DNA from: Ensifer sp. BR816
Lineage (GTDB): Bacteria; Pseudomonadota; Alphaproteobacteria; Rhizobiales; Rhizobiaceae
Direction of reading: 5' to 3'
NCBI RefSeq assembly: GCF_000378985.1
Contig: NZ_KB905370.1
Span: forward strand, 847,830 to 911,829
DNA length: 64,000 bases
The notes beneath the pieces were generated by a model that searched no databases, was not told where the DNA came from, and was given only the letters and a program-made list of their open reading frames with translations. The translations under genes were made by a program, and so were the position numbers. Of this stretch, positions 28,840-38,400 are shown in pieces. Within the stretch, counting starts at the first letter, position 1. Each line of letters begins with the position of its first letter.

Positions 28840-29847
28840 GTGGGATCACTGCAACTCCAATCCATCCGCAAGGCCTATGGCGGCCATGAGGTGCTGAAGG
28901 GCATCGACCTCGAGGTGAAGGACGGCGAGTTCGTCATTTTCGTCGGCCCTTCGGGCTGCGGAAAATCGACCCTGCTCCGGACCATCGCCGGCCTCGAGGA
29001 CGCAACCTCCGGAAGCGTGCAGATCGACGGTGTCGAGGTCGGCCATGTGGCGCCGGCGAAACGCGGCATCGCCATGGTGTTCCAATCCTACGCGCTCTAC
29101 CCACACCTGACGGTGAAGGACAATATGGGCCTCGGGCTGAAGCAGGCCGGCGTGCCGAAACCCGAGATCGAGGAGAAGGTCGGCAAGGCGGCCGGGATGC
29201 TGTCGCTCGAGCCCTATCTCGCCCGCCGTCCGGCCGAGCTTTCCGGCGGCCAGCGCCAGCGCGTCGCGATCGGCCGCGCCATCGTGCGCGAGCCGAAACT
29301 GTTCCTCTTCGACGAGCCGCTGTCGAACCTCGATGCGGCGCTGCGCGTCAATACGCGCCTCGAAATCGCCCGGCTGCATCGCAGCCTCAAGGCGACGATG
29401 ATCTACGTCACCCACGACCAGGTCGAGGCGATGACGCTTGCCGACAAGATCGTCGTCCTGAACGGAGGCCGTATCGAACAGGTCGGCTCGCCGATGGAGC
29501 TCTACAACCGTCCCGCCAATCTCTTCGTCGCCGGTTTCATCGGCTCGCCGCAGATGAACTTCATCGACGGCGAGAGGTTCGGCGACAGTGCCAAGACGGT
29601 CGGCATCCGCCCCGAACATATCGGCCTTTCGCGCGACGGTGGCCAGTGGAAGGCGAAGGTGATCCATGTCGAACATCTCGGCGCCGACACGATCGTCTAC
29701 CTCGAATCCGACGAGGTCGGGCCGCTGACGGTGCGGCTCTTCGGCGAACACCGCTACGCGGCCGACGACGTCGTCCACGCCACCCCGGTGATCGGCGGCA
29801 TGCACCGCTTCGACGCCGAGGGCCGGGTGATCAATTCCGGGCGGTAG
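28840..29847 (+). CDS. ABC transporter ATP-binding protein (UgpC/MalK type), GTG start
   Basis: A 335-residue ATPase. It has Walker [10 protein letters not shown], signature [15 protein letters not shown], Walker [14 protein letters not shown]-loop [10 protein letters not shown] and a C-terminal TOBE-type domain (about 240-330). The GTG at 28840, 16 nt after the oxidoreductase stop, gives the family start [17 protein letters not shown] with a purine-rich RBS. It powers the permease pair upstream and closes the operon. Confidence 0.93.
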   Translation: MGSLQLQSIRKAYGGHEVLKGIDLEVKDGEFVIFVGPSGCGKSTLLRTIAGLEDATSGSVQIDGVEVGHVAPAKRGIAMVFQSYALYPHLTVKDNMGLGLKQAGVPKPEIEEKVGKAAGMLSLEPYLARRPAELSGGQRQRVAIGRAIVREPKLFLFDEPLSNLDAALRVNTRLEIARLHRSLKATMIYVTHDQVEAMTLADKIVVLNGGRIEQVGSPMELYNRPANLFVAGFIGSPQMNFIDGERFGDSAKTVGIRPEHIGLSRDGGQWKAKVIHVEHLGADTIVYLESDEVGPLTVRLFGEHRYAADDVVHATPVIGGMHRFDAEGRVINSGR

Positions 29848-30163
29848 GCGCAATCCAAGTTACGCTCGAAAGCGGCGCGAGGCTTCCCCTCCCCAACCCC
29901 TCCCCACAAGGGGGAGGGGCTTGCCGTGCCGCGCCCGCCCCGTTCATGCGCCGTTCCGCATTCTCGGGTGCCTAAGACGACATTAGCCGTGGCGGCGGAT
30001 GCATGCCCCCTCCCCCTTGTGGGGAGGGGTTGGGGAGGGGGTCGCTCTGAAGCGATCACACCTCCGTGATCATCCAAGGGCCGCAGCGACGAAGAGCCTG
30101 CGCCAATTAACTTTTCTGCCCTTCCCCGCCTGTCACGCCAGCCTGTTGCGCTGCGCCCGAAAT
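29848..30163. other. Gene-free stretch ahead of smeA
   Basis: This stretch lies between the ATPase stop and the operator of the efflux operon. It holds the large inverted repeat at 29886-30041 and otherwise no gene that I can support. Confidence 0.7.
29886..30041. repeat. Large inverted repeat of a C/G-rich rhizobial element
   Basis: The left arm (29886-29920) starts CCCCTCCCCAACCCCTCCCC. The right arm (30005-30041) is its complement with one extra base, and 84 nt separate them. The transcript could fold into a 35-bp stem. I recognise the arm as a common rhizobial intergenic motif. It lies after the last gene of the transporter operon and may act as its 3' end. Confidence 0.85.
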
Positions 30164-30189
30164 TAACATACATTCCTGTTTGTATATTA
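30164..30189. promoter_or_regulatory. AcrR-like TetR operator ahead of smeA
   Basis: An interrupted palindrome built on ATACA and TGTAT. The left side, AACATACATT, matches nearly all of the E. coli acrAB operator half. It lies about 100 nt before smeA and is the likely target of the TetR protein encoded downstream (smeR). Confidence 0.65.
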
Positions 30190-30285
30190 GCTTTCCGGTA
30201 TCTTCCCCCGATTCCGGCGTCATCTCCCTGACGGACCGCGCGGCAGGCGCCGCGAGACGGTCCCTTTGCATATTGGACATTTGCG

Positions 30286-31491
30286 ATGCACATGACCCGA
30301 CCGATACTGGCCGCCTCGCTGACAGCCGTGCTCCTTCTCGCCGGCTGCCAGAAGAACGAAGAGCAGGCCGCCGCCCCGGCTTTCCCTCCGGCCGCGGTCG
30401 CCGTTTTCACGACGGCGGCAGAGCCCTTGCCGATCACCAACGAGCTGCCCGGCCGCATCACGCCGACGCGGATCGCCGAGGTTCGGCCGCGCGTTTCCGG
30501 CATCGTCGTCGAACGGGTGTTCGAGCAGGGCACGATGGTCAAGGAAGGCGACGTGCTCTACCGGATCGACCCGGCGCCATTCCAGGTCAAGGTCGACAGT
30601 GCCGAGGCGACGCTGAAGCGGGCAATTGCCGTGCGCGACCAGGCCAAGCAGACCGCCGACCGGCAGTCGCGGCTGAAGGAGGCGCAGGTCGCGGCCGTTC
30701 AGCAGTATGACGACGCGATCGCGACGCTCGCCCAGGCCGAGGCCGACATCGGCATTGCCGAGGCGGGCCTCGCGGAGGCGAAGCTCAACCTCCAATACGC
30801 CAATGTCACTGCGCCGATCAGCGGCCGGATCGGCCGGGCGCTGATCACTGAGGGCGCGCTGGTCAGCGCGAGCGACACACAGAATCTCGCAACCATCCAG
30901 CAGCTCGACCCCGTCTATGCCGACTTCACCCAGTCGGCGACCGACCTCATCCGGCTGCGCAAGGCGCTTCAGGATGGCCAGCTGATCAGCGGCAAGAACG
31001 AGGCCGAAGTGCAGCTCATCCTAGACGACGGTACGCCCTATGGCTTGAAGGGCCGGCTGCTCTTCTCCGAGGCGGCGGTCGACGCCACCACCGGCCAGGT
31101 GACGCTGCGCGGCGAGTTTCCCAATCCGCACAATGATCTGCTGCCGGGCATGTATGTGCGCGTGCAGATCCAGCAGGGGCTGGAGAAGAACGCGATCACC
31201 GTTCCGCAGCAGGCGGTGCAGCGCAACAATGCCGGCCAGTCGCAGGTCTATGTCGTGACCGCCGACAAGAAGGTCGAGTTCCGCAACGTCACGCTGGGAC
31301 GGACCGTCGGCGAGCGCTGGCAGGTAACTGCCGGCCTCAAGGCGGGCGAAAAGGTCATCGTCGAAGGCTTCCAGAAGATCGCCCCCGGCGCTCCCGTCGA
31401 ACCTACCGATTGGAACCCGGGCACCAAGCCCGGCACCGGACAGCAGAGCGCGGCGGCCGCCGGCGACAAGTCCGCCAACGCAGTGAAGTGA
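30286..31491 (+). CDS. smeA: RND efflux periplasmic adaptor (lipoprotein)
   Basis: A 401-residue membrane-fusion protein like AcrA/MexA. It has a lipoprotein signal with lipobox LLAGC (Cys about 21), barrel-sandwich motif RPRVSGIVVERVFEQGTMV, an alpha-hairpin (about 100-165, Ala/Glu/Gln-rich) and APISGRIGRALITEGALV. The gene order adaptor-pump-TetR matches S. meliloti smeA-smeB-smeR, from memory. The outer-membrane channel is not encoded here, so a TolC elsewhere must serve it. Confidence 0.92.
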   Translation: MHMTRPILAASLTAVLLLAGCQKNEEQAAAPAFPPAAVAVFTTAAEPLPITNELPGRITPTRIAEVRPRVSGIVVERVFEQGTMVKEGDVLYRIDPAPFQVKVDSAEATLKRAIAVRDQAKQTADRQSRLKEAQVAAVQQYDDAIATLAQAEADIGIAEAGLAEAKLNLQYANVTAPISGRIGRALITEGALVSASDTQNLATIQQLDPVYADFTQSATDLIRLRKALQDGQLISGKNEAEVQLILDDGTPYGLKGRLLFSEAAVDATTGQVTLRGEFPNPHNDLLPGMYVRVQIQQGLEKNAITVPQQAVQRNNAGQSQVYVVTADKKVEFRNVTLGRTVGERWQVTAGLKAGEKVIVEGFQKIAPGAPVEPTDWNPGTKPGTGQQSAAAAGDKSANAVK

Positions 31492-31501
31492 GACCACATC
31501 C

Positions 31502-34500
31502 ATGCCCAGTTTTTTCATCGACAGGCCGATCTTTGCCTGGGTGGTGGCGATCTTCATCATGGTCGCCGGCATCATTGCGATCCCGCTCTTGCCGGTGTCG
31601 CAATATCCGGACGTGGCGCCGCCGCAGATCTCGATCAATACCACCTATCCCGGCGCCTCGTCGCAGGACACCTATCAGAGCGTCACGCGGCTGATCGAGG
31701 ATGAGCTGAACGGCGTCGAGGGCCTGCTTTACTTCGAATCGACCTCCAGCGCGTCGGGCTCCGTCGAGATCAACGCGACCTTCGAACCGGGCACCGACCC
31801 GAGCCAGGCCTCGGTCGACATCCAGAACCGGGTGCAACGCGTCGAGCCGCGGCTGCCCGATTCGGTGAAGCAGCAAGGCGTCCAGGTGGACGAGGCTGGC
31901 TCCGGCTTCCTTCTGATCATCTCGCTGACCTCGACTGACGGTTCGATGGACGCGATCGGTCTCGGCGACTATCTGAGCCGCAACGTCTTGAGCGAAATCC
32001 AGCGCGTTCAGGGCGTCGGCCGCGCCCAGATGTTCGCGACCGAGCGCTCGATGCGCGTCTGGCTCGATCCGGACAAGATGCTCGGCCTCAACCTGACCGC
32101 CGCCGACGTGACCGCGGCCATCCAGGCGCAGAACGCCCAGATCGCCTCCGGCTCGATCGGCGCCCAGCCGAACCCAATCACCCAGCAGATCAGCGCCCCG
32201 GTGGTGATCAAGGGCCAGCTTTCCTCACCGGAGGAATTCGGTGCCATCGTGCTTCGGGCGAACGCCGACGGCTCTGCCGTCCGGCTGCGCGACGTCGCCC
32301 GCATCGAAATCGGCGGCGAGAGCTATTCCTTCTCGACCCGCCTCAATGGCAAGCCCTCGGCGGCGATCGCCGTGCAGCTCTCGCCGAGCGGCAATGCGAT
32401 CTCGACCTCCGAGGCGATCAAGGCGCGCATGGACGAGCTCGCCGAGTTCTTCCCCCCGGGGCTCGAATATTCCATTCCCTACGACACCTCGCCCTTCGTC
32501 GCCGTCTCGATCCAGAAGGTGGTCGAGACGCTCGTCGAAGCCATGGTGCTCGTCTTCCTGGTGATGTTCCTGTTCCTGCAGAACATCCGCTACACGATCA
32601 TCCCGACGCTGGTCGTGCCGGTGGCCCTTCTCGGCACCTGCGCGGTGATGCTGGCGATGGGCTTCTCGATCAACGTCTTGACCATGTTCGGCATGGTGCT
32701 GGCGATCGGCATCCTCGTCGACGATGCGATCATTGTCGTCGAGAACGTCGAGCGCATCATGTCGGAGGAAGGGCTGACGCCGAAGGAGGCGACCCGTAAG
32801 GCGATGAAGCAGATCACCGGAGCGGTGATCGGCATCACTCTGGTGCTCGCCTCGGTGTTCATTCCGATGGCCTTCTTCCCGGGCGCCGTCGGCGTGATCT
32901 ATCGCCAGTTCAGCCTCACCATGGTCGTTTCGATCCTGTTCTCGGCGTTTCTTGCGCTGTCGCTGACGCCGGCGCTCTGCGCCAGCTTCCTGAAGCAGGT
33001 TCCGAAGGGCCACCATCACGCCAAGCGCGGCTTCTTCGGCTGGTTCAACCGCAGCTTCGACCGCACTTCGCGCGGCTATACCGGCATGGTCGGACGCATG
33101 GTGACGCGCACCGGACGCTTCATGATCATCTATCTGGCGCTGCTCGGCGGCCTCGCCTGGGCCTTTATGCAGCTCCCCTCCTCCTTCCTGCCGGACGAGG
33201 ACCAGGGCTTCGTCATCGTCATGATGCAGCTGCCGTCGGAAGCGACCGGAAACCGCACGACCGAGGTCATCCAACAGGCGGAGCATATCTTCGGCCAGGA
33301 GAAGGCGGTCGACACGATCGTCGCCATCAACGGCTTCTCCTTCTTCGGCACCGGCCAGAATGCGGGGCTTGCCTTCGTGACGCTCAAGGACTGGAGCGAG
33401 CGAGATGCGGACAACGCGGCCCAGTCGATCGCCGGCCGTGCGACGATGGCAATGAGCCAGATCAAGGACGCGATCAGCTTCGCGCTGTCGCCGCCGGCGA
33501 TCCAGGGCCTCGGCACGACCGGCGGCTTCTCCTTCCGGCTGCAGGACCGCGCCGGGCTCGGCGAAGCGGCGCTGGCCGAGGCACGCGACCAGCTTCTCGG
33601 TCTTGCCGCCCAGAGCAAGGTGGTGACGAGCGTTCGCTTCGAGGGCATGCCGGATGCGGCCCAGGTCAGCGTCAACATCGACCGCGAGAAGGCCAACACC
33701 TTCGGCGTGACCTTTGCCGACATCAACTCGACGATCTCCACCAATCTCGGCTCGTCCTATGTCAACGACTTCCCGAATGCCGGCCGCATGCAGCGCGTGA
33801 CGGTGCAGGCGGACGAGAACCAGCGCATGCAGCCGGCCGATCTCCTGAACCTCAATGTCCGCAATTCGAACGGCGGCATGGTGCCGCTCTCGGCCTTTGC
33901 CAATATCGAGTGGGTCAAGGCACCGACGCAGACGGTCGGCTATAACGGCTACCCGGCCGTCCGCATCAGCGGCGAGGCGGCTCCGGGCTACTCCTCCGGC
34001 GATGCGATCACCGAGATGGAGCGGCTGGTGGCTGAGCTTCCGCCGGGCTTCGGCTATGAATGGACCGGGCAATCGCTGCAGGAGATCCAGTCGGGCACAC
34101 AGGCGCCGCTGTTGATCGCGCTCTCCTGCCTGCTCGTCTTCCTGTGCCTGGCGGCACTCTACGAGAGCTGGTCTATCCCGGTCTCGGTCATCATGGTCGT
34201 GCCGCTCGGCGTCATCGGCGCGGTGCTGGCGGTGACGATGCGCGACATGCCGAACGACGTCTACTTCAAGGTCGGCCTGATCGCCATCATCGGGCTTTCG
34301 GCGAAGAACGCCATCCTGATCATCGAGTTTGCCAAGGAGCTGCGCGAACAGGGCAAACCGCTGATCGAGGCGACGCTCGAAGCCGTGCACCTGCGCTTCC
34401 GCCCGATCCTGATGACCTCACTCGCCTTCACCCTCGGCGTCCTGCCGCTGGCGATCGCGACGGGGGCAAGCTCCGGCAGCCAGCGCGCCATCGGCACCGG

Positions 34501-34648
34501 CGTCATGGGCGGGATGATCTCGGCGACGGTGCTGGCGATCTTCTTCGTACCAGTGTTCTTCGTGTTCGTCATGAAGATCTTCGGGTGGAGAAAGGCAACC
34601 GGCGCGGCACCTGAGGCCGCATCCGGGAGCGCCACGCCCGCAGAGTAA
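31502..34648 (+). CDS. smeB: RND multidrug efflux pump (AcrB/MexB family)
   Basis: A 1048-residue inner-membrane proton antiporter with 12 predicted helices and two large periplasmic loops. The proton-relay pair Asp-Asp is in GILVDDAIIVVENVER. The N-terminus MPSFFIDRPIFAWVVAIFIM is typical of the HAE-1 family. It starts 10 nt after smeA, so the two are one operon. Its likely substrates are toxic organic compounds, including plant flavonoids in rhizobia. Confidence 0.95.
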   Translation: MPSFFIDRPIFAWVVAIFIMVAGIIAIPLLPVSQYPDVAPPQISINTTYPGASSQDTYQSVTRLIEDELNGVEGLLYFESTSSASGSVEINATFEPGTDPSQASVDIQNRVQRVEPRLPDSVKQQGVQVDEAGSGFLLIISLTSTDGSMDAIGLGDYLSRNVLSEIQRVQGVGRAQMFATERSMRVWLDPDKMLGLNLTAADVTAAIQAQNAQIASGSIGAQPNPITQQISAPVVIKGQLSSPEEFGAIVLRANADGSAVRLRDVARIEIGGESYSFSTRLNGKPSAAIAVQLSPSGNAISTSEAIKARMDELAEFFPPGLEYSIPYDTSPFVAVSIQKVVETLVEAMVLVFLVMFLFLQNIRYTIIPTLVVPVALLGTCAVMLAMGFSINVLTMFGMVLAIGILVDDAIIVVENVERIMSEEGLTPKEATRKAMKQITGAVIGITLVLASVFIPMAFFPGAVGVIYRQFSLTMVVSILFSAFLALSLTPALCASFLKQVPKGHHHAKRGFFGWFNRSFDRTSRGYTGMVGRMVTRTGRFMIIYLALLGGLAWAFMQLPSSFLPDEDQGFVIVMMQLPSEATGNRTTEVIQQAEHIFGQEKAVDTIVAINGFSFFGTGQNAGLAFVTLKDWSERDADNAAQSIAGRATMAMSQIKDAISFALSPPAIQGLGTTGGFSFRLQDRAGLGEAALAEARDQLLGLAAQSKVVTSVRFEGMPDAAQVSVNIDREKANTFGVTFADINSTISTNLGSSYVNDFPNAGRMQRVTVQADENQRMQPADLLNLNVRNSNGGMVPLSAFANIEWVKAPTQTVGYNGYPAVRISGEAAPGYSSGDAITEMERLVAELPPGFGYEWTGQSLQEIQSGTQAPLLIALSCLLVFLCLAALYESWSIPVSVIMVVPLGVIGAVLAVTMRDMPNDVYFKVGLIAIIGLSAKNAILIIEFAKELREQGKPLIEATLEAVHLRFRPILMTSLAFTLGVLPLAIATGASSGSQRAIGTGVMGGMISATVLAIFFVPVFFVFVMKIFGWRKATGAAPEAASGSATPAE

Positions 34649-34657
34649 TGCGTCAGA

Positions 34658-34683
34658 ACGGCCCGCCCTCACCGGCGGGCCGT
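34658..34683 (+). promoter_or_regulatory. Hairpin between smeB and smeR
   Basis: Arms ACGGCCCGCC and GGCGGGCCGT form a 10-bp perfect stem with a 6-nt loop and no T-run. It may reduce read-through into smeR or stabilise the smeAB message. Confidence 0.5.
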
Positions 34684-34743
34684 CGGATAAGCCGGATGAT
34701 GCGCTGTCCGCCGCATCCCGCTCGAAACTGCAAGGAGAACGAC

Positions 34744-35376
34744 ATGCGCCGAACGAAGGCCGATGCCGCGGAAACCCGCAAGAAGATCCTGAGCGCCGCG
34801 GAGCGCGTCTTCTACAAGAAGGGTGTTTCCGGCACGACCCTCGACGAGGTTGCCAGCGAGGCGGGCGTCACCCGCGGCGCCATCTATTGGCATTTCGCCA
34901 ACAAGACCGATCTCTTCCTTGCACTCTACGACGCCGTGCCGCTGCCGCAGGAAGACATGATCGCGCGCGAAATCGAGACGGAGGCCTTCGACACGCTGGC
35001 GATCGTCGAAACGGCGACCGGCGAATGGCTCGAGACGCTTGCCATGGACGAACAGCGGCAGCGCATTCTCGCGATCATGCTCCGATGCGATTACGACAGC
35101 GAGATGGCCGCCGTGCTCGACCGCAAGAAGGAGATGGAGGAGCGCCACACCGCCATGCTCGAACTTGCCTTCTCCCGCGCCCTGGAGCGCGGCCAGTTGC
35201 GGGAGAACTGGACGCCGGCTGCTGCCGTTCGCGCGCTGCGTTGGATGGTGATAGGGCTCTTTACCGAATGGCTGCTTTTCGGCCGCCGCTTCGATCTGGC
35301 GGCCGAAGGACGGGACGCCCTCAGGCGCCTCTTCGAGAGCTTCCGGCAGACGCTTTCCGCCCAGTCCGCCGCCTGA
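34744..35376 (+). CDS. smeR: TetR family repressor of the efflux operon
   Basis: A 210-residue AcrR-type repressor. The HTH is at about 10-55 (TTLDEVASEAGVTRGAIYWH) and the C-terminal ligand domain is of TetR_C_2/AcrR type. The start has a strong AAGGAG RBS. It is encoded downstream of smeB on the same strand, and its candidate operator lies before smeA, so it would repress its own operon. Confidence 0.92.
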   Translation: MRRTKADAAETRKKILSAAERVFYKKGVSGTTLDEVASEAGVTRGAIYWHFANKTDLFLALYDAVPLPQEDMIAREIETEAFDTLAIVETATGEWLETLAMDEQRQRILAIMLRCDYDSEMAAVLDRKKEMEERHTAMLELAFSRALERGQLRENWTPAAAVRALRWMVIGLFTEWLLFGRRFDLAAEGRDALRRLFESFRQTLSAQSAA

Positions 35377-35397
35377 GTGCTGGCGTTTCTGCCCAGC

Positions 35398-35438
35398 TGG
35401 ATCATTTCATCGCTTCATTGAAACGGTGAAATGATCCA
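35398..35438. repeat. Rhizobial intergenic palindrome
   Basis: Arms TGGATCATTTCA and TGAAATGATCCA form 12 perfect pairs around a 17-nt loop. The following CTTTGAAATTACGCAATTCCG matches the flank of a widespread rhizobial repeat that I recognise. It separates the convergent smeR and polA genes and could end both transcripts. Confidence 0.75.
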
Positions 35439-35494
35439 ACTCTTTGAAATTACGCAATTCCGGACAGCGCGAACGCATGTGAGCGCATCCCGCT

Positions 35495-38400
35495 CTAATG
35501 CGCCTCGTCCCAGTTCTGCGCGGCGCGGGCGTCGACCTTCAACGGCACCCTCATGTCGAGGGCCGGCATGGCCGCGTTTTCCATCACCGACACGATCACC
35601 GGAAGAGTGCGCTCGATCTCGCTTTCCTCGACCTCGAAGATCAGTTCGTCATGCACCTGTAGCAGCATCCGGGCGGAAAGCTTGGCTTCCCCAAGCGCCG
35701 GGTCCATCTTCACCATGGCGCGGCGGATGATGTCGGCGGCCGAGCCCTGGATCGGGGCGTTGATGGCGGCACGCTCGTTGAAAGCGCGGTGCGATGGATT
35801 GGAGGAGCGGATATCCGGGTAATGGGCGCGGCGCCCGAAGATCGTTTCGACATAGCCATGCTCGCGGGCAAAGGCCTTGGTGTTTTCCATATAGTCGCGG
35901 ATGCCGGGGAAGCGTTCGAAATAGCGCTTGATATAATCGCCCGCTTCCGAGCGCTCGATCGAGAGCTGGTTGGCAAGGCCGAAGGCGGAAATGCCGTAGA
36001 TGATGCCGAAATTGATCGCCTTGGCGCGCCGGCGGATTTCGCCCGGCATGCCTTCGACCGGCACGCCGAACATCTCGGATGCGGTCATCGCGTGAATGTC
36101 GACACCGTCGGCAAAAGCCTGGCGAAGCTGCGGAATGTCGGCGACATGGGCCAGCACCCGGAGCTCGATCTGGCTGTAGTCGGCCGAAACCAGCCTGTGG
36201 CCCGGCGTCGCGATGAAGGCCGTGCGGATCTTGCGGCCCTCGGCGGTGCGGACCGGAATGTTCTGCAGGTTCGGCTCGGACGAGGAAAGCCGCCCCGTTG
36301 TCGTGGCGGCAAGCGCGTAGCCGGTATGGACGCGCTTGGTCTCCGGATGCACGTAGCCCGGAAGGGCGTCCGTATAGGTGGATTTGAGCTTGGTGAGCTG
36401 GCGCCAGTCGACGATCTTGCGCGGCAGTTCGTGTCCGACGGCGGCAAGCTCTTCGAGCACCGAAGCGGAGGTCGACCATTGACCGGTCTTCGTCTTCGAG
36501 CCTCCCGGCAAGCCCATCTTGCCGAACAGGATGTCGCCGAGCTGCTTCGGCGAGCCGATAGTGAAGGTCTCGCCGGCCAGCCGATAGATCTCGTCCTCGA
36601 GCGCTGCGGCGCCCTGCGCCAATTCGCCGGAAAGGCGCGACAGGATCTGCCGGTCAACGGTGATGCCGCGCTCCTCCATCTGCGCCAAGACGGCGACCAG
36701 CGGCCTTTCGAGGCGCTCATAGACGCGCGTCAGGCGCTTGGCGGCCAGCCGCGGCTTCAAGACATGCCAGAGACGAAGCGTCACCTCTGCGTCCTCGGCG
36801 GCATAGGCGGTCGCCCTGTCGATGTCGACGAAATCGAAGCTCACCGACGCCTTGCCGGTGCCGGCGACGTCCTTGTAGGGGATGGGCACGTGGCCGAGCC
36901 AACGCTCGGAGAGCGAATCCATGCCGTGCCCGCCGTTGCCGGCATCAACCACATAGGACATCAGCATGGTGTCGTCGAAGCTCTGCAGGACGATGCCGTG
37001 CCGCTTCATGACCAGATAGGCGTATTTCAGGTTCTGGGCGACCTTGAGCACCGACGGGTCTTCCAGCAGTGCCTTTAGCCGGCTTAACGCCTCCCGCGCG
37101 GGCACCTGATTTTCCACCAGGCCGCCGCCCAACAAGTCGCTGACGCCGTTCCTGTGGATCAGCGGCAGATAGGCGGCGCGGATGGTGCCCCCTAGCGGAT
37201 TTTTGCCGTAATCGGCAAACGCCATCGAAAAGCCGACGAGCTCCGCCCGCATCGGGTCGAGCGAGTTCGTCTGCGTATCGAAACCGAGAACGCCCGCCTC
37301 GCGCGCATCGGCGATCCACCGGTCGAGGGTTTCGAGATCGCGGATCGTCACATAGGCCGAATGATCGAAGGGCGCCTTGGCGAAGAAGTCCGCACGCGCC
37401 TGGGCCAGCTCCTGCGGCGTCGCGCCGGTGGCGTCCGCGTCGCCCATGCCCGTGAGGAAGGAAACCGCCGCCTTGGCGGCCGTCCCGCGCGGCGGCGCGG
37501 CACTCGATGATTGCGCCGTCGGCAGCGGCCCGGCGGCCTCGCCGACGTCGAGGTCCGGGCCATGCGCCGCAGCCCCCCACTCGACCGGCACATGCGCCGG
37601 TTCGATCGCCTCGGCGTCGGTCTCGGTCGCCGCCGCGACGCGACGCGTCAGGGTGGTGAACTCCATCGCCTTCAGGAAGGCGATGAGCCTGGGGCCGTCC
37701 TGCGAATCGAGCCGGAAATCCTCGAGCGGCACGTCGAGCGGCGTGTCCTTCCTCAAGGTGACGAGCTCGCGCGACAGGCGCGCCATCTCGGCATTGGCGA
37801 TGATCGTTTCGCGCCGCTTCTGCTGCTTGATCTCGCCGGCTCGCGCAAGCAGCGTGTCGAGGTCGCCATATTCTTCGAGAAGCTGCGCTGCCGTCTTCGG
37901 GCCGATGCCGGGAATGCCCGGCACGTTGTCGGTCGAATCGCCGGTCATCGCCTGGAGATCGATCATCTTCTCGGGCGGCACGCCCCATTTCTCGATGACG
38001 TCGGGGATGGTGATCTGCTTGTCCTTCATGCTGTCGTACATCGACACATTGGGGGTGACCAATTGCATGAGGTCCTTGTCGGAGGAGACGATGGTGACGC
38101 CGCCGCCCGCCTCCTCGGCAAGCCGCGCATAGGTGGCGATCAGGTCGTCCGCCTCGTAGCCTTCCTTCTCGATGCAGGGCAGGTTGAAGGCGCGGGTGGC
38201 GTGGCGGATCAGCCCGAACTGCGGGATCAGATCTTCCGGCGGCGCTGTGCGATTCGCCTTGTACTGGTCGTAGAGCGTATTGCGGAAGGTCTTCGAGGAA
38301 TAATCGAAGATCACCGCGAAATGCGTCGGCGTCACGCCGACCGACGTGTCGCGCGCATCGGTCAACAACTTCCAGAGCATGTTGCAGAAGCCAGCAACCG

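Noticed and set aside
32225-34390. Minus-strand open frame of 721 codons opposite smeB
   Set aside because: Arg/His/Asp-rich antisense translation; smeB is an unmistakable RND pump.
35789-37078. Plus-strand open frame of 429 codons opposite polA
   Set aside because: No domain or RBS; the polA polymerase motifs on the other strand are complete.
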